Assembly (NCBI GenBank): GCA_032164245.1
Contig: JAVMKO010000002.1
Coordinates: 175,032,920 to 175,096,919 of the forward strand
Length of the DNA: 64,000 nt
From: Sternotherus odoratus
Lineage: Eukaryota; Chordata; Testudines; Kinosternidae
Reading direction: 5' to 3'
Shown here piece by piece: positions 11,066 through 24,080 of this stretch. The notes beneath the pieces are model-generated. The model was not told the DNA's origin. It did no database searches and saw nothing but the letters and a program-made list of their open reading frames with translations. Every line of letters begins with the position of its first letter. The stretch's first letter is position 1. The translations under genes were made by a program, and so were the position numbers.

Positions 11066-12449
11066 TTTGCTTACTTCTTCATAGTAACATGCCTTCTCAG
11101 TAGCAGAGGTGGGAATAAAATTCTGGACCACCCATTTTCAACTCAGATGCTTAACCGCCTAGCTCATCTCTTACTCAGGCAAATGCTCTTCAACTACAAT
11201 GAGAGTGAAAATTAAGTAAGACGGTCAGAATTTGGCTCAGCATCTCCTCAGGCCCTGTGTGTCACTCTATTGCCATGGACTTCCCTGAAGAAAGGACTGC
11301 TCCCCTTCATTATCATGCTATTAGCAGTCATTTTACGGAGAAGGGAAAACGGGGTAACAGTAACAGACTAGCTCTAGATGCATATGCAATATATAGGCAC
11401 AGGGGAGATGGGTGTTAGTATAATTTTCAGAACGGGTAGTAAAGAAATAACTTACATTACAAACACCTCTGCAGAAGACTATTCAGTGAACTACAAGATT
11501 TGGCTTGCGTCAAGAATGCCTTCCAGGGGTAAATATGGAATATTCTTGACGCCAATTACTATAGTTTCTATGTGTGTTTATGGAGACAAATGGCACTGGA
11601 TGCCACAAAGAGCCATTTCAATTGCCAAAGGTGCTTTCTTCATTCATTATACATGGAAAAGCCTTATTAAAAGGAAACACCTTTATTACAGTGGTGCCTG
11701 CTAGCACTGTAATAGTCAGGATGGAGTCAGTCATCAATATGTCCATTATGAACCTCCTTTCTCAGAGGGATTTTCTTTTGTTTTTGTTTTTTTAATTTGG
11801 CTATAAAAAGTTTGCTCCTGGGCTGAACATAGCCATATGAAACTCTCAGCCTGGGAACAATTTTCTGTTAACAGTTAAAAAAAATTGGGAGGGGAAGGGC
11901 ACTTTTTAAGTTAAAAGAATGAGGAAAATGTTAATTTTTTTTCCTTTTGACATGCTTTTCAATTCCAACTGAAAATATCCAAGTCAGAAGCACAGAAGAG
12001 AATGAAGTTTCAGCTCCAATGACAAAATTGTATTCCTTGCTCCTCCCCAACAGAGAAATACCCAGATGGGCTTAGACCAGTTTTCGTCTGGACCACTTCT
12101 GTTCACACACTCCTGCTGAGGATCAGGCTGTCAATATACAAACTCTGCTTCGCCTACCTTCTATGAAGATTCAAGTAAATTTTAAATGACAACAAAGAAA
12201 TGAAAAATTGAGGATTCAGAAGCCAAAGTGACTTCCCTACAAAAAGAAATGGAAAATATAGTAACCAAAGTAATCAAGCCAAAGAAGCAAGTGGGGAAGA
12301 ACAAAATCACAGGAATTCCTTAAAAATGAAAACTCATTATCCCCCTGCACATGCATCACTGAGTATCTCATCATTTACAAAAAGATGTGTAAATATGAAC
12401 TTAGGTACCTGACTTAATTAAACCAAATTTTGAAAATTTTGGCTATAGA
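11066..12449. other. Unassigned sequence
   Basis: No gene or repeat is recognised. The 108-codon plus frame at 11378-11704 shows no domain or codon pattern that would support a gene. Confidence 0.4.
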
Positions 12450-13121
12450 CAGACGACTAGATTGATGAAGGGGGTCTTTGCCCACAAAAGTTTATGTTCC
12501 GAAACATCTATTAGTCTAAAACAGGGTTTCTCAAACTGGGGGTCATGACCCCCTGGGGGGGTCGCCGAATGCTCCCCGGCGGGTCACGAGCTCCTGCCGC
12601 TGTAACTCGTGGCGGCGGAGCGGGGAGGGGGGGCCGGCACGCACCCGGCAGCCCCCCCGTGGCGGGGGGCAGGGGGGACTAGCGCGCACCCGGCAGCCCA
12701 CCCGCCGCGGGGAGGGGTGACCGGGGCGCACCCGGCAGCCCGGCCGCGGCGGGAACAGGCGGACCCGGGCGCACCCGGAAGCCCACCCAGCCCAGGTGGA
12801 GGGGGGGGGCGGCATGCACTCGGCAGCCAGCCCGCGGCGGGGGGGGGACACCAGCGCACACCCGGCAGCCCGCCCGCCGTGGGAAGGGGGGACCGGGGCG
12901 CACCTGGCAGCCCGCGGCGGCAGCGGGGGGGGGGGAAGAGCGCAGCCGGCAGCCCCCCCCCCTGCGGCGGGGATGGGGGGCGCGGGGCGCAGCCTGCGCC
13001 GCACCCACCCAGCCGGAAAAAAGGTTGCGGTCTCAAAAGTTTGAGAACCGTTGGTCTAAAAGGTGCTACAAGACTCTTTGTCGCTTTTGCAGATCCAGAC
13101 TAACACCGCTACCCCTCTGAT
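12450..13121 (+). mobile_element. Penelope-like element 3' tail, split by a hAT insertion
   Basis: The left part (12460-12521) has gatgaagggggtctttgccc then cacaaaagtttatgttcc. The right part (13054-13121) has ggtgctacaagactctttg then agactaacaccgctaccc. Joined across the insertion, this is the same tail type seen at 56360-56440 and, reversed, at 57302-57380, where PLE coding sequence lies next to it. It is a short 5'-truncated copy without coding sequence, older than the hAT insertion inside it. Confidence 0.7.
12522..13053. mobile_element. hAT-type element with GC-rich minisatellite
   Basis: A 532-bp element with ends cagggtttctcaaactggg and tttgagaaccgttg. These are hAT-like imperfect TIRs and are shared in type with 37273-37598. 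An exact 8-bp target-site duplication, gtctaaaa, flanks it (12514-12521 and 13054-13061). The interior is a CpG-rich tandem array with cgcacccggcagcccgc recurring at spacings of about 50-70 bp. The overlapping 109-164-codon frames on both strands are Pro/Gly/Ala/Arg low complexity and are not genes. Confidence 0.88.
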
Positions 13122-16100
13122 ACTAGACTGCTGTTGTATGGCTCTTCCCTCCCCATCTTCCTCTCTTTTTTATCTTCAGAGTTGGGTCTGAACTTAAATG
13201 AAAGATCCAAACATTCCTGGATTTGGATGCATTCAATATCTGAACTCAGTTCTAGATGCAAAATTTGTAAATGACCCTCCATCTTTATAATACACCAAAC
13301 CTGAACTTTGAGGGATTTGAATTCTGTATCCAAATTTTGAAGCTTTAGTCCATGTCTAATATTTATTGTTAGGAAAAGAATATTGAAGCAGGGCTTAGTG
13401 AATAGATCTGAGAGAGGAAAAAGGATTCTATTTTGACCCTACCAAACTTAGAATAGTTAAGGAATTGGCACAAGATTTTTTCTGAATTTATGAATAATCA
13501 TTCATATAGGAAATTAAATGTTTGGCTGCATTGAATTTTTAATATAACATGTCATAAAGTTTAGATAACTTTCCTAAAATGCATAATTAGTAATAATACT
13601 GAGAATTTCCCATGATCTATGTGACTGTATCTATAGGTGTATTTATTCCGTGGTCACTAGAATTTTTTCCTTGATTTCTTATAAGCAGAAAAAAGAAACA
13701 ACAGGTTGAGAGTGCTCATCACCTACAGTAGTGACAGCTAAAACGAACACGAATTTCACAAAGGGATTCTAAGTTCACATATTCCTGCCCTGTGCTCTCA
13801 CACTGAGAAAGGGGGAAATGTTCTCATTTACCTGTCACTACTTCTCAGTCTCTTCATGTTGCCTTTTTAATTTATCATTTACAGCCGTACCAGACTAATA
13901 ACAGAATCACTTTCATTTTTGGCAATTTTATGGTACTTTTACAGCATTCTTACTGGCTATTATTCTGCAGAAGGGGATTTTTATTTCTGATAAAGCAAGA
14001 AGGCATATCACAGGCTTGGCTCAATAGAAAATCAGTTAAAGGGGAAGTTATTTTATGCCAGATAACGTGTGTGGAAAGGTGAAGAAAATGCATCCCTGTG
14101 CTGAGGATAGAAATAATCTGTTTGACTTCAATGAGAATTTCGCCTGAGTAAGGACTGCAGGATTTGCCCCATAGTGATTTGGCTACATGATCACACTGAT
14201 TCTTTCAAACAATAATGCACAAAAGATATATTAGTATCTTGCTGTGATTCCTTTAAATCATTGCAATAGTATTGGTGCTAAACTTTTAAAAAATCATCAT
14301 TTGTAACCAAAGTCTATACGCTGCTCTTAGTCTTTTTTAAAAAAAATGGGTTTTCCTAAGTAACCTTCAGAAATGAACTTGGAAGGGAGTTCTCTCTGCT
14401 TATGATGCTGTCCCAATGTAAAAAAACAATGTTTTTAATGGACACATCTGTTGTTTCAAAGCATTTTCCTAGTGAGCTGTTTGTACATTATCCTCATCAC
14501 TACATCCCTACCATGAAGTATAGCTCAATGAATAACTAACAGATGATTACATTTATGAGTAAAGACTACTCATGGCAGACAGCTACTTCCTACAGGTGAC
14601 AAGCAATCTTCTGCTAGGGCTTCACCTGACTAGTCATTTTGGGACATGATCACAAGGGTTGGAGACTGATGAAATTATCCTGTCCAACATCAAACGCAAA
14701 GTGGGTGTAAATCAGCTGAGGCTGCAGCAGAAGGAAAACAACTCATTCTTTATGCTTTGCTGGCAGCTCCTACATTACAAATCCTAACAATGTCATTAAG
14801 TGACCCTATTAAGAACTTCATTAATTTTTTGCTCTCAGTGTGAGCTTGGATTTAACATTCAAATCAGGTTGGAAAAACACCAAGTTTTGCCACTGAAAAA
14901 GAGTAAAATAGTTTATTAGAAAGGATTGGAGCTTCTTGGGACAGCACTCGCAACATGTATACGTAAAATATGTCTATTTGACTCTCCTTTTGACCTTGGA
15001 CAGCCATGTAGGTGCTGTACCATTATAATATCCCGATGGCTTACTCCATAAAAAGAAAATGATAAAAAGCCAGCACCTGCTGTTTAACCTTTTCTTCCTG
15101 CAGAATAAAGAATTGTTTTTCAAAAATTAGAAAAGAAAATAAGGACCGCATGTGCTAATCATTTGCCATGCACATGCTGTAAAGGAACTGTAGCACTGAG
15201 AAACCATTTTAAAGTTACCTTTTGAAAGGACACAAATGTTAAGAAAAATTCTGTCATTTTCATTGAGGGGGGAAAGGATTTCTAAGGATTCTATTCATTA
15301 AACCTGCCAGGAATTTATATGCATCATTCCCATTAGTGCAATTGGTGAGATGACATATAAATCCTCTGCATACCAGCAACAGAATATTAACATGATCTCA
15401 ATACTACCAGCATACTTTAAAAAAATGCTTTCATACATAACACTGCAAATCAAACCTTTGTAAACGAAGCAAAATATCTATATCAGAAAAATAAACAAGG
15501 ATCGACAGGATCATATTGCAATCCATTAAAAGCCAAGTGTTTTGCTCTTAAAAAATACTCTTGCCACACAAGAACATTTCACCCGATCTGCATGAAAGGA
15601 ATGTGCTCAGTTCAATAGGCAGCCTGAATAGAAACTAAGAATGAAAATAGCCTCTCTAGGTTCACCTACTCTTCGATTCTAATTCATAATTCCCCATATC
15701 TATCTACTGATATCTGTTGAGCAATCATGAACCAAATGTAGATCGTATTCATAAACATCTGACCAATGTCACAAGCAGCTGACAAGCACCACAAATAGCA
15801 GTCTATTGATTAGTTAGTGTATCTGATTTGGGTATTTGAGGCTCAACACAGATCACCTAGTGGGATGAATACATTTTCAACCTAGTCATGCAGATGTGTT
15901 TTGAAGCCAGGTGAATGTATGATTACTTAAAGGCTTGTATACTCTTGAATTGAACTAAAGGCCTAGTATTTTCAGTATATTAATATTTTTCCTATATGTG
16001 ACCAGTCTCAATATCTACTTATATACAGAATCTGTTTTTCGATATTATGTATTGTTCAAAACAATTACACAGGAAACTGCCCTTTATAACATGCTTCCTA

Positions 16101-17512
16101 TTGCTCTCTTTGTCTTCAATGCTTTTCTACATTCAGAGAATTTAAGATTAAAAACTCCTCCAAAGCATAAGAACAGAGAAGAAAAATCCCCTTCCATGAA
16201 AGGCATTGGGGAACAAATGAATGCAACATTTGATATTCCTAAGAAATATATTTTCTAGCACTCCACTGATGGCTATTTTTGTGTTCTCTCCGCAGTGCTC
16301 CTTCAGTGCTTACATTTTAATTATCCTGCACTTTGTTCATGGAAGGTATGTATTGGCTTACTGCCAGTGTTGGCTAAAATTCCTCTTGTCACTACAGTGT
16401 CTAACAGCATGTACAGAACAATATCCCAATTAGATCTTTAAGTGTTAGAAACATGATATACCATGTTTTCTCTGGGCTTGATTGGTATAAAGTTTCAGAA
16501 TATATACTGAAGGTGACTAGTCATTCCAGCCCTTTACACAGCAACTGTAAATGCCTTGACAAGATTATTTCAAATATTAGAAATCCCAGCCATGACCCTC
16601 TTTGGTACAGCTTCTGTGAGTAGGGTTGGAGGTTCTTCAACAGGGAAGGCTAGGGGTTCTTGTTGTTAGCACTCCCTAATTCAGGATAAAGGGCTATGTC
16701 AATATCAAAGTTATCACTTTATTTTTTCAAAAGTTCATGGGTTAAAATGACCATCCCCAACAGTGTTTTTTCAAAAGAATCCCTTCAATTTTTGTAACAA
16801 TGGGATCTATTCTGCCCCCAGAGTGTTTTATTGTGCATGAAGGGATATTTCAGAAATTTAAGGGAGAAATGTTTAAAATATCTCTCCTTTAAATTACTCT
16901 TTGAGTTAATTCTCCAGTCTATGATAAACATAGACAGGGGGACTCTGCTGGGTGTGATGTGGGGAAAAGGAGATGATTTAAATCTGTGAGGAACTTTGCA
17001 AGGATAATTCTCCACTGCTATTGAGAAAGTAGCTATGAAGACTGGCCAGTATGTTCTAACTTAAGCTTGCCATAGTCATGTTTAACTTATGCTCCAGCTC
17101 TGGGCTATAATATAACCCTGTCTTCTTTGATTTCCACAAGTCAGGTACTTCCTACGACCTTCAAAGACAAAATACTTAAAAACGGGAAATAATTTTAACC
17201 CCTCAAATTCTGCACATTTAAAATTAAATTTCAACACCCTCTAAGGCCCTTAATTAATTTCTTGTAGTTTAGATTGTTGATAATCACCCTTGGGGGGGGG
17301 GGAGAGATTACACACTTTATTCACAAAATCCTAGAAGGCTGGCTATCCTATGTTCTTAGTGGCTTGAAGACAAGTTTACTTCTTTAGAGGACGCAAGTGG
17401 GAATTCCCTTGTGTGATTTTGCTGAGAGAGCGGGAGGAGGAGAACAAACTCAGTGATTGGTTTGGTGGTGCTCAGGTTTATTTGATTTTATTTTAAACAC
17501 AAAGTGAGACAA
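13122..17512. other. Repeat-poor AT-rich sequence
   Basis: Apart from a G-tract at about 17292-17302 I recognise no transposon, exon or RNA gene here. Open frames are short and random in appearance. The block 13660-15900 has even, non-repetitive composition with many TAAT-type homeodomain-like cores and ATGCA motifs. That makes it a fair place to look for conserved non-coding elements, but the sequence alone does not prove conservation. Confidence 0.4.
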
Positions 17513-18290
17513 AGAACATAAGAATGGCCATATTGGGTCAGACAAAAGGTCCCTCTAGCCCAGTATCCTGTCTTCAATCAGTGGCCAATCCCAGGTGCCC
17601 CAGAGGGAATGAACAGAACTGGTAATCATCAATAATCCATCCTGTCACCCATTCCCTGCTTCTGGCAAACAGAGACTAGGGACGCCATCCCTGTCCATCC
17701 TGGCTAATAGTCCTTGATGGACCTATCTTCCATTAACTTTTCTAGTGCTTTTTTGAACCCTGTTATAGTCTTGGCCTTCACAACATCCTCTGGCAAGGAG
17801 TTCCACAAGCACTGTGCACTGCACAGTGTGTGAAAAAATACTTCCTTTTGTTTGTTTCAAACTTGCTGCCTATTAATCACATCAGGTGACCCTTAGTTCT
17901 TGTGTTATGACAAGAAATAAATAACATTTCCTTATTCACTTTCTCCATACCAGTCATGATTTTATAGACCTCAATCATATTCTTAGTCATCTCTTTTCCA
18001 TGCTGAAAAATTCCAGTCTTACTAATCTCTCCTCATACAGAAGCCATTCCATACTCGCTAATCATTTTTGTTGCCCTCTTCTGAACCTTTTCCAATATAT
18101 CTATCTTTTTTTGAGCTGGGGCAACCACATCTGCATGCAGTATTCAAGATGTGGATGTACCACGGATGTATATAGAGGTAATGTGTTATTTTATGCCTTA
18201 TCTATCCCTTTCTTAATGATTCCCAACATCCTGTTAACTTTTTTGACTGCTGCTGTACATTGAGTGGATGTGTCTTCAGGAATGGATGTT
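17513..18290 (-). mobile_element. CR1 LINE 3' region
   Basis: The left edge (plus strand agaacataagaatggccata, then ttgggtcagac) is the antisense 3' end typical of turtle CR1. It continues through cccagagggaatgaacaga, tggctaatagtccttgatgg, cacaacatcctctggcaagg and tttttgaactg-like sequence. Toward 18060-18260 the minus strand corresponds to the C-terminal part of ORF2, with a diverged version of the LEKVQ motif region. It is 5'-truncated and broken by stops and indels. Confidence 0.9.
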
Positions 18291-19547
18291 TAGTAAATTA
18301 TCAAATTCTGCCCTGTCTCTAAAATTTCTTACCTGAATACAGTGCTGTGTGAAAGGTGCAGGACTGATAAATTCTGGAACCTGTGATCTTATGTATCCGC
18401 AAGCAGGCTGTGGCAATGCAAGCTTCCCTACATTTCATAGCCAACATGCCTTAACCCATACCTAGGAGGAATACCTGTAAAATGAGGGTATAGTTCACTC
18501 TCTAGGGCAATTTTGTCCTGCGTTTCTCTCTATAGTCACTGCCAATAAGTGTGTCAGATGTCTGATGGCTTTTATTAAATAGGTGCACATCCACAGAACT
18601 ACAAATCCACAGATTTTCTAGATCCTAATACATTTTTAAATAGCTGACATGGTTTAACCAAACACACTTTTTTAAAAAAAATCACACCTTTTCCCTCGTC
18701 TAGACTAGGAATTCGGTGGGCATAGGCATCTGCATGTGTGGAATTTTCATGGTCTCAGTACATGTTTGGCACAAAGGTCAAGGGGATTATATGGCTCCTT
18801 ATATGGAAGCTGAGCACTGCACCTGGCCCCTCTTTTGGTAAAGCAGGTTAAGAAGAACTGAAATTCCAATCCTGAGAGCGTGCAGTAGGCAGATATTTCC
18901 CTTTAAGAATCATGATTTTCCTGCGCAGCTGTGGAGCAAAAGGGGGCAATGGAATGTCCTTGACTGCAGCCATGGAAGATCATATATTTGCATTACATGC
19001 CAAAAGCAGATAATACTTAGCTACTGAAGTTTCCCTGCACCTCTGCATCACTTACAAACCTAAAGCAGAGATACCTAGAGAGTCAACACCAAATGTCAGA
19101 AGAGTAAGTAATCAGTAAGGCCGAAATCCTCATCTTCATGGCCAGGAAGCCAGGCTTGCCACAGTTGTTATCTTCAGAAACCTCTCCTCCATCACCTCGC
19201 AGGCCAACAGAGAAGCAGTGGAGCCACTGGACAGCTATGAAATAGCCTCCCACTCCTCCTGTGCACCAGTTCCTTAGGAACAATGGTTGGTGCAACTCAG
19301 AAGCAAATCCCCATTTCACTGACTCCCGCTCCTCCCTGTCTTCAAATCCATCATTCCTGGGCCACATGGAGAGCTCCTGCTATACTGTGTTCCTGAGGGT
19401 TCATAACTACACAGTGGACTGCCCTTCCCCACACACCTGAACAGTACCAATTCTGCCGTACCTGGGCCCGTCCAGCCTCCAGACTGGATTTGCCTCAAGT
19501 AAATACTTTATTGTAATTGGAATGTATCTTAGATTTTTATAATAGGT
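18291..19547. other. Unassigned sequence
   Basis: No repeat or gene is recognised. A 94-codon minus frame at 19083-19367 has no recognisable domain. Confidence 0.4.
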
Positions 19548-20480
19548 TGTAGCAGGGTGGCGACTCACCCGGTGGCGCCTCTTGCTGGTCTGTCCGGGAA
19601 TTAGCTCTTGTCCAGCCTCTGGAGCACCCTTGGCAGCCTGTAGTCCCACTTGCTCTCTGGCCCCGAGTCCCTCCCTGGACCCCGGTGCCCTCTTATCTAG
19701 GGTGCTGCACCCCTGCAGTACCCCCCCAGTCTCAGGGTCTCCCCTCCCTGGGGAACCCCCACCCTCTATCCCCACCTTGCCTCAGTCTAGGCAACTGCCA
19801 GTCACCACTTGCCCCCGTTCACTGGGGCAGACTGCAGTATCATTGCCATTCATCACAGGCAAGAGGGATTTGGCCTGCTGCCTCTGTAGCCATGAGCTGC
19901 CCCCTGCAACTCCAGTACCCCCTTTGTTGGGCCTTCTCCTAGGCCCTGCACCCTGAGGGTTTCCAGGCAGGAGCTCCCCCAGCTCCTCTTGCCTTGCCCC
20001 AGCCTTGCTTCACTCTGGATACCCTGTCTATCTTCCCCAGCAGCCAGGCCAGTCTGCAGCTGCAGACAGAGGAGACTCTCTCTGCAGGAAACGGAGCCCT
20101 TTTTATCAGGGCCAGTTAGGCCCTAATTGACCCAGCCACAGCTGTGGCTGCTCTGCCCTCAGCTGCCTTATGTTGCAGCCCTCTGCTATATTGGGTTCCC
20201 AGGAAGTGGGAGGGGTACTAAAGCCCCTCCTCCAGCCTGGCGGGAGGGACACTGGACCCGGGTCCAACTAATTGCTTGGGACAACTAATGAAAAAAACAG
20301 GGAAGGGAGTGAGGGTCACAGGTACAAAACGAGAGTGCCGGAGGGGACACCGGGCAGAGAACCCCACACAGCACCCACTGCTCCTCAAAGCTGTCGAGGG
20401 TGCAGCCCTCTGCTGGGCCGCCTTCCCTATCCACAGCCCTTTGCGGGGCTGTTTTAACCCCTTTTTGCCTGGAATTGGGC
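19548..20480. mobile_element. GC-rich block, possibly LTR-derived
   Basis: A C/G-rich non-repetitive block begins abruptly with tgtagcagggtggcgactc after AT-rich DNA. It includes a TATA-like cctttttatcagg at about 20098, and returns to AT-rich sequence near 20480. The TG start and mixed composition suit a degraded LTR with some internal sequence after about 20270, but I could not find a matching CA end or a target-site duplication. The 122-124-codon frames here overlap on both strands and show no retroviral or cellular domain. An old unclassified repeat is an equal alternative. Confidence 0.35.
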
Positions 20481-22481
20481 AGCCACCTCACTCCATAGGT
20501 AAAAGTGCATGGTGTCTTAGAAATGTCACCCACATTAATTTGTGACTGAGCTTTAGAGACTGTCTGGGTATTTACTATTAGGTGGGCTCCTAATCAGTTT
20601 TATTAATGATTCCCATTATCAGTTATAATTAAAGCTTTCAACCATCAAATATTAACAAAAAAGATACAACCCCTCATTCCCCAAAAGAGACTGGACTGAA
20701 GCAGTGTAAAATGCTTCTTGCTTTTATTTCGTAGTGAAGAGGGACAACGAAGATTTAAGATCAGAAGTTCAATTGAAAACAGTCCTAGGGAAGTTCACAG
20801 TATGTTCTCATGTCTGGATATTACTGGTTTTTAGGAAAGGTTTTCTTCTAATTTACCACAGTTTTATAGAATTAGTTTTATTATATACATGGTAGTGATT
20901 GATGTTTATAATATTCCTCTTTGTGTACCTTTTATAATTGCTTAGTTGAGTTCAGTGTAAAGTTAAAAATTGGGTTAACACAGTGAAATACCTATTCAGC
21001 AGCCAATAGTCAATTTCGTTTGTGGTTCCTAGAATCCAAAGTATTAAACTATTTCAGACTAATTTAAAAGTAAACCATTCAAATAAAGTAATTTTACTAG
21101 TAATTTTAGGTCTGAAATTTCTGTTGTAAGTTTGTTAATGTGGAGCAGAATTTGGAAGATATATTTGTGAAATCACATGAAATGAAAATTTAATTCAATT
21201 CACAAGACTAATGTATGTAACAAGTCCAGCAATTTGCAAGTTGTAGAAACCATGGATGATATGGTAATGGTAAAAGTATTTTCTACGTGGAAATTTCCAA
21301 GAAGAGTTGCAGACAGTTTGCACTCATGTTTGAACCTTACAGTTTTGCAGCTCAACACTGGTTGCACATGCTGGACCCTGGGTACAGCAAAGCAGAAAAA
21401 TAAACAGTTCTATACACCTTTGGAGTGTTCTCAACTGGTATTAACAGGTACTGAGATTAGCTAATATGTGGTCATTTTAGAATATATCTGAAAATGTTTT
21501 GTTTGTTAAAGGCACACAGACAATTCAAAATTATGTCAATTAAGAAAAAAGTTAAAAGTAGATTATTGTTTAATAGTAGTGCCTGTCAGTTCATGATTTT
21601 ACAATCATCTTTTCCTATTTTTAATGCATCTCTCTCCCTTGTAGCAGTATAGACCCACACAAACAACCAGGAAAATGGACTTAGACCACAGCCCTGCAAT
21701 TGGATCCACATAGGTGATGTGCCAGATCCTGCTGAAATCAGTATGGTTCAGCAGAGGCACAAGACTCTTCCTCAGTGGATCAGGGTGTAATTGATTATAC
21801 AAAAGAAACAGCGACACTTACTATTGCTATATAAAAGTACAGCAAATGTTCAGTATAAACAAACATAAAAGACGAAGACCGGTTTTGCTCTGTCACTAAT
21901 CTCTTTCAGTTCTGGTAATCTCATCTGTTATTGCAGCAAGAAGTGAACTATTTCCAGAAATGTGGGATGAAATCCTGGCCCCACTGACGTCAATGACAGA
22001 GGCCCAGATTCTCAAACATATCTAGGTGTCACTGAATGGTAGTTAGGAACTTCTAAATACGTTTGTCAATCTGCACCAAAATTACCATTGAGGGAAAGGA
22101 TTTCACCTGTGATTTTTTTAGTTGATGGTGGTCCTTTAAAGTGTTCATTTTCAATGGGTTAATCTTTTAATTCTGTGTAAATTTAGCTCTGATACATATT
22201 AAAAGATTGTATAAATACTCTGCATGAAAATAATTAAAAGATTTTTTTTCTTTTGCTCTGTGGATTACTGAAGGATGAGCATGTCATTTAGCCTTAGAAT
22301 CTCCAAAGGAATGGAAAAATACTAATCATTTGGCAAATTATTGCAATGATCCTTTCAATAAAAATTTTTTTAAAAAACCAAAAAAAAATAAAAAAATAAA
22401 AAGGAGGAAGAAAAGGCTTCATTAGTGCTATGCAGGTAATTTGTTTATGTAGTGCAGTATTAGAAAGAGAGTCTTAAAGGA
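20481..22481. other. Unassigned AT-rich sequence
   Basis: No gene, RNA or named repeat is recognised. An A-rich tract lies at about 22366-22402. Confidence 0.4.
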
Positions 22482-22709
22482 CTATCTGGCAACAAATCCT
22501 GTCGGGTACAAGGACTGTATCTCATTCACGTTAGGGCAGAATGGACAGTCACACATTAGAAAGGAAAAATCCCATTTTGGTGGTGTGCTTACAGCAAGTT
22601 CTTCCCAGGGGTGACATAACCTTACATAACAGTTCTTATCAGCCTTAGACAATCCTGCTCTTGATACCAACAGCAGAAAAAACAGTAGCCAGCCCAGATG
22701 AATAGCCAT
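22482..22709 (-). CDS. Small ORF with signal-peptide-like N-terminus
   Basis: 75 codons from an ATG with G at +4. Residues 1-23 look like a signal peptide: a short polar start, a hydrophobic core around WLLFFLLLV, then a polar SRAGLSKA that could be cleaved after Ala. The rest has five cysteines (NCYVRLCHPW, then FLMCDCPFC). I do not recognise the family. GTAAGG and GTAAGC on the coding strand, near codons 28 and 41, could be splice donors, so it might instead be a first coding exon. Against a gene: it is isolated, short, has no recognisable promoter, and one such frame by chance in 64 kb is plausible. Confidence 0.2.
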   Translation of the reverse strand: MAIHLGWLLFFLLLVSRAGLSKADKNCYVRLCHPWEELAVSTPPKWDFSFLMCDCPFCPNVNEIQSLYPTGFVAR

Positions 22710-23060
22710 TTAGTGAATGTATTTCATGTATTTCACGAGGTGCCAGTGTAAACCCAGCACAGATCAGTTTTTGCATTTATTCTTTATCTAATCTATGAAA
22801 AGGAAAATTCTTGTGGACCAGGTCTAAAATGCAAGCCTATCAGAGGACTGAGAACCAGCATACAGTCTTTCTCATCTTCAGCTCATTATTCAGTCAAAGA
22901 TTTTGTAAAAGGGCCAAATTTTAAGAAGAACCTAACCTAGCCTCCATTTGTGTGTGCACAATTTGTGCATACAATTTCACTGTACTGTCACTTGTGCAAA
23001 TAACAATTTAAGCATGCAAATCCCCATGACAATTTGCACAAGAGATTTTGCATACAGATA
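22710..23060. other. Unassigned sequence
   Basis: AT-rich non-coding DNA between the small ORF and the Helitron. No promoter element stands out. Confidence 0.4.
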
Positions 23061-24080
23061 TCTATATATATAAAAGTCAAATGGTGTATGCGTGGGTGCG
23101 TGCTTGTATGTATGTATGCTTACTCCTTCCACACTGTTTGAGCTAGAGACTTGAAATTTGGTACAGTTAGAGGTCTTAGGGTCCTAATGACCGTAAGAGT
23201 TGAAAATTTTTCAAATCTCACCTCTGACGCCCCCCCAGGGGTGAAATTCTTTAAAGGCCAATCACATTAGCTGGGCAGCTGCTGTTCTCTGTGACATAGT
23301 TATGATGTCATAATACCCCCTTCAACAGAAACCGCACTCGCTCAGCTCTCTGCCCCTCCCCCCTCCAACGGACCCCGGAATCCCTCAGCTCTCTGCCCCC
23401 TCCCCACCTCCGACGGACCCGAATTGGGTTTGGTCGGAGGGTAAGTGAGGTAGGGGTGTCGGGTTTGGTTGGGGGGTGAGGTGGGGGTGTCAGGTTTGGT
23501 CAGGGGGGTGAGGTGGGGGTATCGGGTTTGGTTGGGGGGTAAGTGAGCCGGGGGTGTTGGGTTTGGTCTGGGGGGTTGGGAAGGGGTCTGGGTGGGTGAG
23601 GGGTCAGGTGTGGGGGTTGGGGTTGGTCAGGGGGTGTTGGGTTTGGTGGGGGGGTAAGATGGGGGTGTTGGGTTTGGTTGGGGGTTGAGGAGGGGGGTCG
23701 GGGTTGGTCGAGGGGTAAGTGAGGTGTGGGTGTCGGGTTTGTTTGTGGTGGTAGGTAGGGGTGTTGGGTTTGGTTGGGGGGGGAAAGTGAGGTGGGTGTG
23801 TCAGGTTTGGTCTACTGGGGGTGAGGTGTGGGTGTTGGTCAGGGGGTGTTGGGGTTGGTAGGGGGGAGACGTGGGGGTGTTGGGTTTGGGTGGGGGGGTG
23901 AAAATGTGAGTTGGGGTTGGTCGAGGGGTAAGTGCGGTGGGGGTGTCGGGTTTGGTCGGGGGGGTGAGGTGGGGGTGTCAGGTTTGCTCTCTGCCCCCTT
24001 CAATGGACCCCGCACTCGCTCAGCTCTCTGCCCCCTCCCCACCTCCGACTGACCCGAGCAACGCCGGGTATTTTCGCTAG
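23061..24080 (+). mobile_element. Non-autonomous Helitron, copy 2
   Basis: Starts tctatatatataaaagtc right after an A (23060). Ends with the hairpin acccg-agcaacgc-cgggt, tattttcg and CTAG at 24077-24080, followed by T. This is the Helitron signature: TC start, 3' hairpin, CTRR end, A-T insertion site, no TSD. The first 300 bp are shared with copies 1 and 3. The centre is a G-rich minisatellite. No Rep/helicase ORF. Its internal variants match copy 3 closely, so the two share a recent ancestor. Confidence 0.88.
23420..23990. repeat. GGTGTCGGGTTTGGT minisatellite in Helitron copy 2
   Basis: Imperfect units of roughly 30-45 bp built on gggtgtcgggtttggt plus a G-run and gtgaggt or gtaagtgag. 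Unit variants (for example tttgtttgtggtggtaggta and gtgaaaatgtgagt) occur in the same order, reversed, in copy 3. The frame at 23828-24052 is a composition artefact. Confidence 0.85.

Noticed and set aside
12543..13103. Open frames of 109-164 codons, both strands
   Set aside because: Lie inside a hAT element with exact TSD and derive from its CpG-rich array.
19407..19956. Pro-rich protein gene of about 122-124 codons
   Set aside because: Antiparallel frames in a GC-rich, probably repeat-derived block with no start context, domain or splice signals.
22366..22402. Poly-A tail of a processed pseudogene or LINE
   Set aside because: A-rich tract without any recognisable retroposed body upstream or a target-site duplication.
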